NCBI RefSeq assembly: GCF_902506555.1
Contig: NZ_LR732709.1
Span: 1 to 38,200 of the forward strand
DNA length: 38,200 bases
From: Sphingorhabdus sp. 109
Lineage (GTDB): Bacteria; Pseudomonadota; Alphaproteobacteria; Sphingomonadales; Sphingomonadaceae
Reading direction: 5' to 3'
Both the position numbers and the translations under genes were made by a program. Every line of letters starts with the position of its first letter. The first letter of the stretch is position 1. This document shows positions 22,546 through 31,269 of the stretch, piece after piece. The notes beneath the pieces are model-generated. The model saw only the letters and a list, made by a program, of their open reading frames with translations, was not told where the DNA came from and made no database searches.

Positions 22546-23439
22546 ATGAAAATCAATCCCGGCAATCTTCAGACGCTTGGCACCGGCTTTAGCGCGCTCT
22601 TTGCAGGCGGGCAGGGTCAGGCTGTTTCGCAGCGTGCCCTGGTCTCCACGACCGTCCCTTCGTCCACCGCGCAGAATGAATATGGCTGGCTCGGCAAATT
22701 TCCAGGCATGCGTGAATGGATCGGCGACCGCGTCATCAACCAGCTCAAAGCCTATGACTATGCGATCAAGAACAAGGACTGGGAAGACACGATCGAGGTC
22801 GATCGCAACGATATCGAGGATGACAATATCGGTATCTATGGTCCGTTGTTCACCGAAATGGGCCGGGCAACCGAAGCGCATCCTGACGAGCTGGTCTTTG
22901 CATTGCTCAAGGCCGGGTTCACAACCAAATGCTATGACGGCCAGTTTTTCTTCGACACCGACCACCCGGTCCTGGACGAGGATGGCGTTGCGCAAAGCGT
23001 TTCCAATACCGGCGGCGGCAGCGGCGCGCCCTGGTTCCTGATCGACGACAGCCGGGCGCTGAAGCCGGTCATCTTCCAGGAGCGCAAGAAGGCGCAGTTT
23101 GTCGCAATGGACAACTTGACCGATGAAAATGTGTTCCGGCGCAAGAAATTCCAATATGGCGTCGACGCGCGCTACAATGTCGGCTTTGGTTTCTGGCAAT
23201 ATGCCTATGGATCCAAGCAGACTTTGGATGCCACCGCGTTCAAGGCTGCCTTTGCGGCACTTGAAGGGATGAAGGGTGACCATGGCCGTCCGCTGGGCGT
23301 CAAGCCGAGCCTTTTGGTTACCGGCCCGTCAAACCGCAGTGCTGCACAGAAGCTGCTCAACAGTGAACTGGCATCCGGCGGCGAAACCAATGAATGGAAG
23401 GGCACGGCGAAGCTTGAAGTCGTGCCATGGCTGGCCTGA
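22546..23439 (+). CDS. T: Major capsid protein (Mu T-like)
   Basis: A 297-residue protein of the Mu-like major head subunit family (PF10124): NEYGWLGKFPGMREWIGDR, INQLKAYDYAIKNKDWEDTI, VDRNDIEDDNIGIYGPLFTE, then YDGQFFFDTDHPV and KPSLLVTGPSNRSAAQKLL. A clear SD AGAAGGA precedes ATG 22546. It has its own translation signal, unlike most neighbours, consistent with high expression. Confidence 0.93.
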   Translation: MKINPGNLQTLGTGFSALFAGGQGQAVSQRALVSTTVPSSTAQNEYGWLGKFPGMREWIGDRVINQLKAYDYAIKNKDWEDTIEVDRNDIEDDNIGIYGPLFTEMGRATEAHPDELVFALLKAGFTTKCYDGQFFFDTDHPVLDEDGVAQSVSNTGGGSGAPWFLIDDSRALKPVIFQERKKAQFVAMDNLTDENVFRRKKFQYGVDARYNVGFGFWQYAYGSKQTLDATAFKAAFAALEGMKGDHGRPLGVKPSLLVTGPSNRSAAQKLLNSELASGGETNEWKGTAKLEVVPWLA

Positions 23440-24041
23440 TGGAGGGCGTTGATCTCTCGATTCGCGTGACGGCCGGATCCGGGACTTTTCGTCGCGGCGG
23501 CTTTGGCTTCTCCGTTGTCGCCACGGTTCTTGCCGCATCGGCTCTGACCGTCGGTGCCTGCTCGGCCATCCTGCAGGAAGAACAGCTGCAGGTCGAGCTG
23601 GGCGACGGCGAACAGTTCCTGATGCTGAACGCAGAGCAGCGGGCCGACATTGCAGAAGTGCTGTCCGACGTCGATGCCGATGCCCCGATGGATCAGGTCG
23701 ATCTGGCCAGTCTGCTGTCCGCGATTGGATTCGAGGCACCTCCTGAACAGGGTGGTGACGATGATGCGTCCGGCGGGGACAATTCTGAACCAGGACAAAC
23801 CAATCCGCCCCCTGCCGGAGCGCAATCCGGCAGCGCGGATACGGGGGGCGGCGATGTGACCACGACCGCATCGACGGGAGCTGATAGTGCCGGTGCAACC
23901 CCGACACCATCGGCTCCATCCCCTGCGCCATCAGCGAAGGTCGAAACAACCATCGCTCCACCTGCTAAATCGGCGTCCAAACCTGCCGCCAAGCGGGCAC
24001 CCAAGAAATCAGCCAAGCCGTCCGCCAAAGCGGCTGACTGA
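23439..24041 (+). CDS. FluMu N-terminal-domain-like protein with low-complexity tail
   Basis: A 200-residue protein from ATG 23439 (TGATG overlap). The start LSIRVTAGSGTFRRGGFGFS resembles the short N-terminal domain seen in Mu-like head-tail region proteins of the HI1506 type. Residues about 26-90 include a hydrophobic stretch and an acidic helical part. From about residue 105 the sequence is Gly/Asp/Thr-rich, then Ala/Pro/Lys-rich (KPAAKRAPKKSAKPSAKA), resembling a basic DNA-binding tail. Function unknown. Confidence 0.6.
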   Translation: MEGVDLSIRVTAGSGTFRRGGFGFSVVATVLAASALTVGACSAILQEEQLQVELGDGEQFLMLNAEQRADIAEVLSDVDADAPMDQVDLASLLSAIGFEAPPEQGGDDDASGGDNSEPGQTNPPPAGAQSGSADTGGGDVTTTASTGADSAGATPTPSAPSPAPSAKVETTIAPPAKSASKPAAKRAPKKSAKPSAKAAD

Positions 24042-24045
24042 AACC

Positions 24046-24116
24046 CTCCGCGTGATCCGCTCACGGGCCAAGTCCGACATCCGCGCTAATCCCGCGCATT
24101 ACCGGATCACGCGGAG
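24046..24116. repeat. Perfect 14-bp inverted repeat between head and tail genes
   Basis: CTCCGCGTGATCCG (24046-24059) and its exact reverse complement CGGATCACGCGGAG (24103-24116) flank a 43-base spacer. They fill nearly the whole gap between the capsid-region and tail-region genes. No T-run follows, so it is not a standard terminator. In RNA it would form a long stem closing a large loop just upstream of the GTG start of the next gene. Confidence 0.85.
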
Positions 24117-24142
24117 CTATTGAAACGAAAGGATGATGCTCT

Positions 24143-24577
24143 GTGCCCCTCGCGAAGCCTCAATATGCCACATTGGCCGATATGCAGGCACGCTATGAGG
24201 CCAGCGATCTTCTCCAGCTGACGGATCAGCTCGACACCGGTTCGATCAACGAAACGACGGTGAACAGCGCAATTGCGGACGCCTCTGCTATTATCACCGG
24301 CTATGTCGCGCGGCGCCATGACAATATCGATCTGCTGACCGATAATCCTATTTTGAACATGATCTGTTGCCAGATTGCCTATCGCAAGCTGTGGCGCGAT
24401 ACGCCGCCCGACAGCATCCAGAAAGCCCATGACGAGGCGCTGGCCGAACTGGGCAAAATCTCCAAAGGCATTGTCGTTCTGGACGAAGGCAGCGAAATCG
24501 CGCCGCCGCGTCCCGATGCGATCCACACCAACAGCGCACCAAAGAAAATGTCGCGCGATTCCCTGGGCGGTTACTGA
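24143..24577 (+). CDS. DUF1320 protein (Mu gp36-like, head-tail connection)
   Basis: A 144-residue protein: YATLADMQARYEASDLLQLT, INETTVNSAIADASAIITGY and a central ICCQIAYRKLWRDTPPDS. It belongs to DUF1320 (Mu gp36), thought to be a head-tail adaptor. GTG 24143 is the likely start, with AAAGGATG about 10 bases upstream; nearby ATGs are out of frame. Confidence 0.87.
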   Translation: MPLAKPQYATLADMQARYEASDLLQLTDQLDTGSINETTVNSAIADASAIITGYVARRHDNIDLLTDNPILNMICCQIAYRKLWRDTPPDSIQKAHDEALAELGKISKGIVVLDEGSEIAPPRPDAIHTNSAPKKMSRDSLGGY

Positions 24578-25086
24578 TGGCCGCGTCTCACCAAATCCGC
24601 GCCCAAGGTGCCAGCGCGATCGAGGCGCAACTGTTCGGACTTGTCCAGGCCTTTGGTGACATCTCTCCCTTGATGGGTGACATCGCGCTTTACGGGGAAA
24701 GCTCCACCATCGAGCGGTTCGAAACCGAAATCGCGCCCGATGGTTCGCGCTGGTCGCAATCGATCCGGGCGCGCACCGAGGGCGGCAAGACGTTGACGGA
24801 CAACGCCATATTGAAAAACTCCATCACTCCGGAAAGTGGCAGCGACTATGCCGCGTGGGGCAGCAACATCATCTATGCCGGCATCCATAATAATGGCGGC
24901 ACGATCCGCGCCAAAAACGCCAAGCATCTGTCTTTCGGCCTGCCTGGCGGCCTTGGTTTCCGCAAGGTTGAAGCGGTCGATATCCCGCAGCGGGAATTCC
25001 TTGGCCTGTCGAGCGAAGACAACGTCGAGATCATCGCGCTGGCAGAAGATTATGCCATTGCCGTAGCACCGGGGATTGAACGATGA
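24577..25086 (+). CDS. G: Virion morphogenesis / tail completion protein (Mu G-like)
   Basis: A 169-residue protein with features of the phage virion morphogenesis family (PF05069): ERFETEIAPDGSRWSQSIRA, LTDNAILKNSITPESGSDYA, WGSNIIYAGIHNNGGTI and VDIPQREFLGLSSEDN. In Mu this protein is involved in head-tail joining. One-base overlap with the previous gene. Confidence 0.88.
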   Translation: MAASHQIRAQGASAIEAQLFGLVQAFGDISPLMGDIALYGESSTIERFETEIAPDGSRWSQSIRARTEGGKTLTDNAILKNSITPESGSDYAAWGSNIIYAGIHNNGGTIRAKNAKHLSFGLPGGLGFRKVEAVDIPQREFLGLSSEDNVEIIALAEDYAIAVAPGIER

Positions 25087-25346
25087 ACTGGTCGACGATC
25101 GTCCTGACCATCGTGATCATCCTGATGCTCTGCACCAGTGCTTACAGCTATAGGGAGTTGCGCGCAGCCGAGCGTCAGAACTGGCGCGAGGAAATCTATT
25201 TCTGGGCGGTTATCCTGTTCCCCTGGGGTTTTTTTATCTGGGCGATCCTTGATCTTGCCTGGGACAGCGCGCGTCGCTGGTTTCGTCGCCGCATCCTGCC
25301 GATCCTTCGCCGGTGGTTTTACCGGATCCGGAGGGCGGGCAAATGA
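25083..25346 (+). CDS. Small two-span membrane protein
   Basis: An 87-residue protein with two hydrophobic stretches (STIVLTIVIILMLCTSAYSY and YFWAVILFPWGFFIWAILDL) and a strongly basic C-terminus (RRWFRRRILPILRRWFYRIR). ATGA overlaps on both sides. A membrane protein between head-tail joining genes is unexpected; no family recognised. Superinfection exclusion or a lysis accessory role is possible but unsupported. Confidence 0.6.
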   Translation: MNWSTIVLTIVIILMLCTSAYSYRELRAAERQNWREEIYFWAVILFPWGFFIWAILDLAWDSARRWFRRRILPILRRWFYRIRRAGK

Positions 25347-25981
25347 TCGCGCAATTCGAACTTGCTGTTCTGGCCAAGCTCGCATGGGCTGGCGCGCCGA
25401 TCGGCGGTGGTGAAAGTCTGCTGGGCTATAAATATCAGACACTGGAAAGCTATCCCGACGACTGGGGCGCCTATTTCGAGGACGAAAAGGTCGCTGCCCG
25501 GCCGCCCGCTGCCTGGGTGACGTTCGACGGCTTTACCGGCGGAGAGGAACAGGCGAGCGGCGCGATCCGCTATTCCGCGCGTTTCTGGCTGGTGGTCGCT
25601 GCGAAGAACCTGCGTAACGAAACCGCGACTCGTCACGGCGGCTCCGGAGAACCGGGCAGCTATCAGCTCGCCACCGATGCCGTCGCGCTTTTGGCCGGCC
25701 AAACGCTGGGGCTAGACATCGACCGCATTGCGATTCCACAGATCCGCGAGGTCAGCCGTACAGACGCCCTGCGCAAGCGCAAATTGTCGCTTTATGCGGT
25801 GCAGCTCGTCACCGCGATGACCGTGGATCCGCTGTCCGTTGATGACGGCGATCTGGCACCGTTTGAAACCTTCCACGCCAATTGGGACATTCCCGCCTTT
25901 GGCGGCGTCGGTCCGGATCTGCCCGATGATGCAGCGGCCGATGCAACGGACAATCTATCACTCGAAGGAGACCAGAGTTGA
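25343..25981 (+). CDS. DUF1834 protein (Mu gp37-like tail terminator region)
   Basis: A 212-residue protein starting at ATG 25343 (ATGA overlap). ESYPDDWGAYFEDEKVAARP, YSARFWLVVAAKNLRNETAT and LLAGQTLGLDIDRIAI match DUF1834 (PF08873, Mu gp37). It probably acts at the tail terminus or in tail completion. The C-terminal region after about residue 165 is acidic and less conserved. Confidence 0.85.
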   Translation: MIAQFELAVLAKLAWAGAPIGGGESLLGYKYQTLESYPDDWGAYFEDEKVAARPPAAWVTFDGFTGGEEQASGAIRYSARFWLVVAAKNLRNETATRHGGSGEPGSYQLATDAVALLAGQTLGLDIDRIAIPQIREVSRTDALRKRKLSLYAVQLVTAMTVDPLSVDDGDLAPFETFHANWDIPAFGGVGPDLPDDAAADATDNLSLEGDQS

Positions 25982-26169
25982 GCAAGCTGATCCATGTCGC
26001 GCCGGCCGAAGGCCGCACCCTGAAGGAAGTCAACGGAATGACTGTTCCCGCAGAAGGTCGGAACTTCCCAGACAGCAGCTGGTGGCGCCGCCGCGAGCGT
26101 GATGGCGACGCCATAATCTCCAAATTCAAGAGAACGACAAAGAAACCCAAAAAAGGATCTGAGGCATGA
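25978..26169 (+). CDS. DUF2635 protein (Mu gp38-like)
   Basis: A 63-residue protein: VAPAEGRTLKEVNGMTVPAE and SSWWRRRERDGDAIIS are the DUF2635 hallmarks. It begins with a TTG codon at 25978 overlapping the previous stop (TTGA). It is the small gene always found before the sheath gene in Mu-like phages. Basic C-terminal tail. Confidence 0.82.
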   Translation: MSKLIHVAPAEGRTLKEVNGMTVPAEGRNFPDSSWWRRRERDGDAIISKFKRTTKKPKKGSEA

Positions 26170-27629
26170 TCAGTTTTAACAATATTCAATTTGGCCTGCG
26201 CACGCCCGGCCAATATATCGAGTTTGACAATAGCCGTGCCGTTCGCGGGCTTCCGGCCATCGCCAACCGCATCTTGCTGATCGGACAAAAACTGGCCACT
26301 GGAACAGCGGCCGAACTGACCTTTCAGCCGATTGTCGAGGCGGATCAGGCCAGCACGTTATTCGGCCGCGCTTCGCAGCTGCACCGGATGGCAAAGTTCC
26401 TGAAGGCTGCGGACAATTATTCCGAATGCGTCGCGATCGCGATCGATGATCCCGCTGCCGGCACTGCCGCGACCGGTACGATTGCTGTCACCGGTCCGGC
26501 CACCGCGACCGGCACGATCGCGTTGATGATCGCCGGGCAAAGCGTCCCGGTGGTCGTGCCCAGCGGCACCTCTGCTGCGGCAACCGCGACCCTGATCGGG
26601 GCGGCGATTACAGCGGCGCTCGATCTGCCGGTTACGGCATCGGTCACCGATGACGACGTGACCATCACCGCCCGGCACAAGGGCCTGATCGGCAATGACA
26701 TCGACATTCGCCACAGCCACTATAGCGGAGAGGTGCTGCCCTCTGGCATCGGCCTGACCATTACCGATATGGCATCCGGTGCAGGCGAACCGGATTATGC
26801 AGAGGTTACGGCGCTTCTGGGCGACAACGAATATCGCACGATCATTGTCGGTTCGGCCTCGACGGCGGTGCTCGATGACATGGAAACTGAACTGAACGAT
26901 CGATGGGGCCCGCTGCGCATGCTGGAAAGTTTTTGCTATGCCGGGATGAAAGGCACACAGGCGGCGATGGCGACATTTGGCGATGGCCGCAATTCGGAAC
27001 TGGTGTCGATCATAGGATCTGGCAAATCGCCGACACCACCCTGGGAAGTCGCGGCCAGCTATGGCGGCACAATCGGCTATCATGCCCAGATCGATCCGGC
27101 GCGGCCGTTTCAGACGCTGGAATTGAAAGGCGTTCTTGCGCCGAAGGAAGCGGACCGGTTCACCAGGGCAGAACGCGAACTGCTCCTGCAGGACGGCATT
27201 TCTACCTTCACGGTCGATGGTGGCGGCGCGGTCTATATCGAGCGGGCAATAACCACCTATCAGGTAAATGCACTCGACATCGAGGACGTCAGCTATCTTG
27301 ATGTCAACACGCCGCTGACCCTGGCCTTTTTGCGCCAGGCAGTCCGGATACGCATCGCGGCCAAATATCCGCGGCACAAGCTTGCCAATGACGGCACCCG
27401 CTATGCTGCCGGTCAGGCGATTGTTACGCCATCGGTGATCCGTGCCGAATTGATCGCATTGTTCCGCGAACTGGAAGAGGCCGGCCTGGTCGAGCAGCTG
27501 GACCAGTTCAAGGACGATCTGATCGTCGAGCGGGATGAAAACGATGCCAACCGGCTCAACGCATTGATCCCGCCCGACATCGTCAATCAGTTCCGCAGCT
27601 TTGCCGCCGCGATCCAATTCCGGCTCTAA
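26166..27629 (+). CDS. L: Contractile tail sheath protein (Mu L-like)
   Basis: A 487-residue protein of the Mu sheath type: SFNNIQFGLRTPGQYIEFDN, GLPAIANRILLIGQKL, ASQLHRMAKFLKAADNYSEC, TVDGGGAVYIERAITTYQVN and LTLAFLRQAVRIRIAAKYPR. It polymerises around the tube and contracts at infection. The Ala/Thr-rich stretch near 97-150 is probably a surface domain. ATGA-coupled upstream. Confidence 0.93.
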   Translation: MISFNNIQFGLRTPGQYIEFDNSRAVRGLPAIANRILLIGQKLATGTAAELTFQPIVEADQASTLFGRASQLHRMAKFLKAADNYSECVAIAIDDPAAGTAATGTIAVTGPATATGTIALMIAGQSVPVVVPSGTSAAATATLIGAAITAALDLPVTASVTDDDVTITARHKGLIGNDIDIRHSHYSGEVLPSGIGLTITDMASGAGEPDYAEVTALLGDNEYRTIIVGSASTAVLDDMETELNDRWGPLRMLESFCYAGMKGTQAAMATFGDGRNSELVSIIGSGKSPTPPWEVAASYGGTIGYHAQIDPARPFQTLELKGVLAPKEADRFTRAERELLLQDGISTFTVDGGGAVYIERAITTYQVNALDIEDVSYLDVNTPLTLAFLRQAVRIRIAAKYPRHKLANDGTRYAAGQAIVTPSVIRAELIALFRELEEAGLVEQLDQFKDDLIVERDENDANRLNALIPPDIVNQFRSFAAAIQFRL

Positions 27630-27665
27630 GAGCCCTCTGAGACACCACTGAAAGGACGTTAAGAC

Positions 27666-28034
27666 ATGGCAAATAACAATCAGGTTTTCGGGCAAGCAAC
27701 GATCAAGGCCGATGGCATCCTGCTCGATACCGACAAGGGCGCGACGCTTGATGTCGGCGGGACGGGACGGGAGAGCGTCGAGGGCGACTATAATGCTGGC
27801 GGGTTTCAGGAGAGCACGAAGCCTTCCAAACTCGACTGCACGGTCTTTGTGAAGCCAGGCACCAGCGTCACCGCGTTGGCCAGCATCGACAATGCCACCA
27901 TCACCCTGACCGCCGACACCGGTCAGACATGGATGATCCGGGGCGCCTATTGTTCCGAACCGCCTGTGATCAACCAGAGTGATGGCAAGGCGACGCTGAG
28001 CTTCATGGGACCACCAGCCGAGGAATTGAGCTGA
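27666..28034 (+). CDS. M: Tail tube protein (Mu M-like)
   Basis: A 122-residue protein: GQATIKADGILLDTDKGATL, VGGTGRESVEGDYNAGGFQE, PSKLDCTVFVKPGTSV and RGAYCSEPPVINQSDGKATL match the Mu-type tube family (PF10618). It builds the inner tube. The 36-base gap before it holds an SD-like GAAAGGA and a weak resemblance to the late-promoter 17-mer. Confidence 0.9.
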   Translation: MANNNQVFGQATIKADGILLDTDKGATLDVGGTGRESVEGDYNAGGFQESTKPSKLDCTVFVKPGTSVTALASIDNATITLTADTGQTWMIRGAYCSEPPVINQSDGKATLSFMGPPAEELS

Positions 28035-28411
28035 TGTCTGACAATGGAATGCCAAAAGGTGCGCCGTTCGAAAAGCTGAGCTGGGAAGAATTTCAGCAGC
28101 TGAAGAAGGAACCCAATGGCGCAGTCGTTTATCCACTGGTGTTCCCGGTGGAAACGAAACTGCAGGCAGTGGGCGCCGAAGCGCGCGTCGAAACGACCAG
28201 TGAAATCACGATCCAGCGGGTCAAGGCAAAACACATGGATGCGCTGAAACTGGACGGCAGTCTGGCGACCGTTTCGATCGAGCTGCTTTGTGCGCTGACC
28301 GGCCTCGACAAGGTCACGGCCGGGGAAATCGACGATTTCGATGCCGAGCGGATCGACGAGATCATCCAGTCTTTCACGGTGCCTGGGTTGATAATTGGGA
28401 GGACTGTCTAG
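28034..28411 (+). CDS. Tail assembly chaperone (Mu gp41-like), short product
   Basis: A 125-residue protein with the gp41-like (PF10109) pattern: YPLVFPVETKLQAVGAEARV, TIQRVKAKHMDALKLDGSL and LLCALTGLDKVTAGEIDDFD. It binds the tape measure during tail assembly. It overlaps the tube stop by one base and its end overlaps a second frame used for the longer chaperone. Confidence 0.87.
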   Translation: MSDNGMPKGAPFEKLSWEEFQQLKKEPNGAVVYPLVFPVETKLQAVGAEARVETTSEITIQRVKAKHMDALKLDGSLATVSIELLCALTGLDKVTAGEIDDFDAERIDEIIQSFTVPGLIIGRTV

Positions 28412-28533
28412 GCGCGCTTGCCGACGTTTTCGGCTGGCCTCCCTCGGAACTGATGGAACTCGACTGGCCGGGCATTGATCGCTGGCTGATGCAGGCGGAA
28501 CGGATTTTGGAAGCAAGGAACAATGGCACTTAA
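28034..28533 (+). CDS. Tail chaperone frameshift product (gp41 plus GpE-like end)
   Basis: In the -1 frame an open reading extends past the gp41-like stop to 28533. Its part WVDNWEDCLGALADVFGWPP and SELMELDWPGIDRWLMQAER resembles the P2 GpE family, the usual second half of frameshifted tail chaperones. No start codon lies in a sensible place for separate translation, so a frameshift in about 28360-28408 is likely (product about 165 aa). No canonical X-XXY-YYZ heptamer is visible there; the exact shift point is unresolved. Confidence 0.65.
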
Positions 28534-30043
28534 ACTCTCCCTGATATTGCAAGCCATCGACAAAATGAGTGGCCCGACGCGCAAGGCGGCTGGCGGCTAC
28601 TCATTCATGGATAAGGCGATCGCCAAAGCATCGGGTACCAGTGCCAAACTCGCCCGGTCACAGGAACATCTAGAGCGCCGCCTGCGCCGGAACAAGCGGC
28701 TCGCGAAGGGACGTTTCTACCAGGCATTCACTCAGTCCACTGCCAGTGCTGCCCGCAGGGTTCGCAGTTTTACCCGCGATCTTAAATTGAACGAGCGCGC
28801 GATGAAGCTGGCCAAACGAGCAGCTGGCGGCTTTGCCAGCAAGTTGGGAAGCTCGCTCAAATATGGCGCTCTCGCGGCGGGAGCGGCGGGCGGATATGCG
28901 ATTTTTGATATGTTCCGTGTCGCCAGCGATTTCGAGCAATTCCAGATCATGCTGGAAGGCACCGAGGGATCCGCAAAAAAGGCCAAAAAAGCGATGGGAT
29001 GGGTGCAGGATTTCGCATCGTCCACGCCTTATGAACTCAACGACGTGATGGCTGCCTATGTCCAGCTGCGCGCCTATGGCATCGATCCGACGACCGGGGC
29101 CCTGCGATCGCTGGGCGATGCTGCCTCGGGCATGAACAAGGATCTGATGCAGGCCGTGGAGGCCATGGCAGATGCACAAACCGGCGAGTTCGAACGGCTC
29201 AAGGAATTTGCGATCAAATCGAAAAGCGAAGGCGATAAGGTCACCTTTAGCTATATCAAAAACGGCCGCACGCTGACCAAGACCGTGAAAAAGGATGCTG
29301 CAGAGATACAGGCGGCCCTGACAGGCATTTTTGACGAACGCTTCGGCGGTGGCATGGAGCGCCAGTCTAAAACCCTCAAAGGGCTGCTCAGCAATCTGAA
29401 AGACCAATGGGCCAAATTCCAGCTGCAGGTTGCCGACGCGGGGATTTTTGACAAGGTCAAAGACGGCGCGCAGCGGCTGCTCGACAAGGTCGGCGAAATG
29501 GCGTCTGACGGCCGTCTGGAGCGCTGGGCCGAGAAAATCTCCAAGGCGCTTGAAAAAGCCTGGGACATGGGCGTCAAATTTGTCGAACGTACCGACTGGG
29601 AAGCGGTGGCGCGCGGCCTTGGCACGACCGTCGATGTGCTGATGAAAATCATCGGCCTAATCGGCAAGGCGCAATCGGCCTATGAACGGTTCAGTAAATG
29701 GAAGGCCGGAAACCAGCTCGAGACTGTCGAGAACAGCCGCGCAGACTTTGCAACCAAGAACCGCGTTCGCAAGGTCTATAACCAGCAATTCGGAACTCGA
29801 CCGGTAAAACGCAGCAATCCCTTTGGCGGAACGCGGCCGGGTTCGGTCCGCTATGCGCCAAGTGGCAAGACCCGGCCGCTGTCCAGTAGTGCGCCAGGAA
29901 ACAACGTGCGGGTGAGCGGCAAGACCGAAGTTGAGATCAGCGTCAATGGCCCAGCAAAGGCGAGGGTCAAGAAGACATCGAGCCAGGGCAGCGACGTGGC
30001 GATGTCGGTCACGCTCGGCAAATCAAATGCGCTGGCGGCATGA
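28523..30043 (+). CDS. Tail tape measure protein (Mu gp42-like)
   Basis: A 506-residue protein. The basic helical N-terminus is followed by a hydrophobic segment (YGALAAGAAGGYAIFDMF), then the tape-measure core FEQFQIMLEGTEGSAKKAKK, FASSTPYELNDVMAAYVQL and a helical C-terminal part. Its length sets the tail length; at about 1.5 angstrom per residue it predicts a tail of about 75 nm. Starts 11 bases before the chaperone frameshift frame ends. Confidence 0.88.
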   Translation: MALKLSLILQAIDKMSGPTRKAAGGYSFMDKAIAKASGTSAKLARSQEHLERRLRRNKRLAKGRFYQAFTQSTASAARRVRSFTRDLKLNERAMKLAKRAAGGFASKLGSSLKYGALAAGAAGGYAIFDMFRVASDFEQFQIMLEGTEGSAKKAKKAMGWVQDFASSTPYELNDVMAAYVQLRAYGIDPTTGALRSLGDAASGMNKDLMQAVEAMADAQTGEFERLKEFAIKSKSEGDKVTFSYIKNGRTLTKTVKKDAAEIQAALTGIFDERFGGGMERQSKTLKGLLSNLKDQWAKFQLQVADAGIFDKVKDGAQRLLDKVGEMASDGRLERWAEKISKALEKAWDMGVKFVERTDWEAVARGLGTTVDVLMKIIGLIGKAQSAYERFSKWKAGNQLETVENSRADFATKNRVRKVYNQQFGTRPVKRSNPFGGTRPGSVRYAPSGKTRPLSSSAPGNNVRVSGKTEVEISVNGPAKARVKKTSSQGSDVAMSVTLGKSNALAA

Positions 30044-31269
30044 GCTGGCGTGACGAATATCAGCCTGGCAGCTTTCGGGGCGCCGGCTTTCGAACCCAGC
30101 GTCAGGAGACCTTTGGTGGTCGCCGGATTGTCACTCATGAATATCCCGGTCGCAACGATCCGACGACCGAGGATCTGGGCGCACGGGCAAAAACCTACAC
30201 GTTGGAATGTCATGTCCTGGGCAATGACTATTTCGCCGATCGGGACGCTCTGCAGGATGCGCTGGAAGGTGAAGGGCCGGGCCAGATGATCCATCCCTGG
30301 CTGGGCGCGATGATGCTGGTGGTGCTCGATTTCACATTCACCGAAAGCACGGCGGAAGGCGGCATTGCCTATTTCACTGTCACCTTCGGGGAAGCGGGGC
30401 TGGCCGTCGATACGCCGCAAGCCATTGACGGCCGTGCGCAAGCATTGAGCGTCGCGGATGCCATCGACGCAGAAGCACCCGGTGGCTTTGCCGGGGATTT
30501 CAGTATCGCCGGGCTTCCCGGTTTTGTTGAGACAGCCGCCGATGATATCGTAAATGGCGCGGTCGCGGTGACCCAGTTTGTTGCCGGCGTCGGCGGCGGT
30601 GTCGGTCCGGCCCTGCGCGCGTTTGATGCGACATTGCGATTCCTGCCGGACAGCCTGGCCAATCTGCTGCGGATGCCGATTTCGCTTGGGCAGGCGATCC
30701 ACAATATGGTTCTGGCTGTTTCCGCCCTGCAGCGCACGCCGCGCCGGAAGGCCGCAATATTTCTGGAAATGATCGACTATGGCGAGGATCTGAAGCCGGT
30801 TCTGCCGATCACGCCTGCGCGGATCCGCCAGCGCGACAATCAGGATGCCTTGATCCATCTGTTCCGGGTGCTCTGCGCATCGGCACTGGTCCGCGCCGTC
30901 GCCGACATATCCTTTACCAGCTATGACGAGGCCGTGGCGGTGCGCGACCGGATCAGCGACCGGTTCGACATATTGGCTCTTGCAGCGGCTGATGACGGTC
31001 AGGACGCCCGGGCGGATGCCTTTGACCGCCTGCGCCGGGCGATGGTCCGCGATGTCACACAGCGTGGCGGATCATTGGCGCGGATTTATGATTACCGGAT
31101 TTTATCGACCCAGCCCGCACTCGTCATCGCCAACCGCCTCTATGGTCACCAGAACAGCGATCAGCAGGCCGATGATATCGCCATGCGCAACAACATTCCG
31201 CATCCCGGCTTCATTCCCGGTGGCGCTAGCATCACCGTTTTGAGCGAGACAGGCGGTAGTGATGGTTGA
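30040..31269 (+). CDS. N: DNA circularisation N-like tail/baseplate protein
   Basis: A 409-residue protein beginning WRDEYQPGSFRGAGFRTQRQ, then RIVTHEYPGRNDPTTEDLG and LECHVLGNDYFADRDALQDA. It matches the Mu N (DNA_circ_N, PF07157) family. In the virion it is a tail-tip/baseplate component. The middle (about 150-260) is Ala/Val-rich. ATGA overlap with the tape measure gene. Confidence 0.9.
   Translation: MSWRDEYQPGSFRGAGFRTQRQETFGGRRIVTHEYPGRNDPTTEDLGARAKTYTLECHVLGNDYFADRDALQDALEGEGPGQMIHPWLGAMMLVVLDFTFTESTAEGGIAYFTVTFGEAGLAVDTPQAIDGRAQALSVADAIDAEAPGGFAGDFSIAGLPGFVETAADDIVNGAVAVTQFVAGVGGGVGPALRAFDATLRFLPDSLANLLRMPISLGQAIHNMVLAVSALQRTPRRKAAIFLEMIDYGEDLKPVLPITPARIRQRDNQDALIHLFRVLCASALVRAVADISFTSYDEAVAVRDRISDRFDILALAAADDGQDARADAFDRLRRAMVRDVTQRGGSLARIYDYRILSTQPALVIANRLYGHQNSDQQADDIAMRNNIPHPGFIPGGASITVLSETGGSDG

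Noticed and set aside
27629-27665. Third copy of the late-promoter element before the tail tube gene (CCTCTGAGACACCACTGAAAGG)
   Set aside because: Only half-sites match and an insertion is needed; too weak to call.
26358-28136. Long antisense open frame (592 codons) opposite sheath, tube and chaperone genes
   Set aside because: It lies wholly opposite highly conserved structural genes, shows no recognisable domain, and is expected from the codon bias of a GC-rich gene on the other strand.
31230-31262. Possible PP-like activator site before the P-like hub gene (TTTTGAGCGAGACAGGC)
   Set aside because: Matches only the outer bases of the 17-mer and lies inside a coding region.
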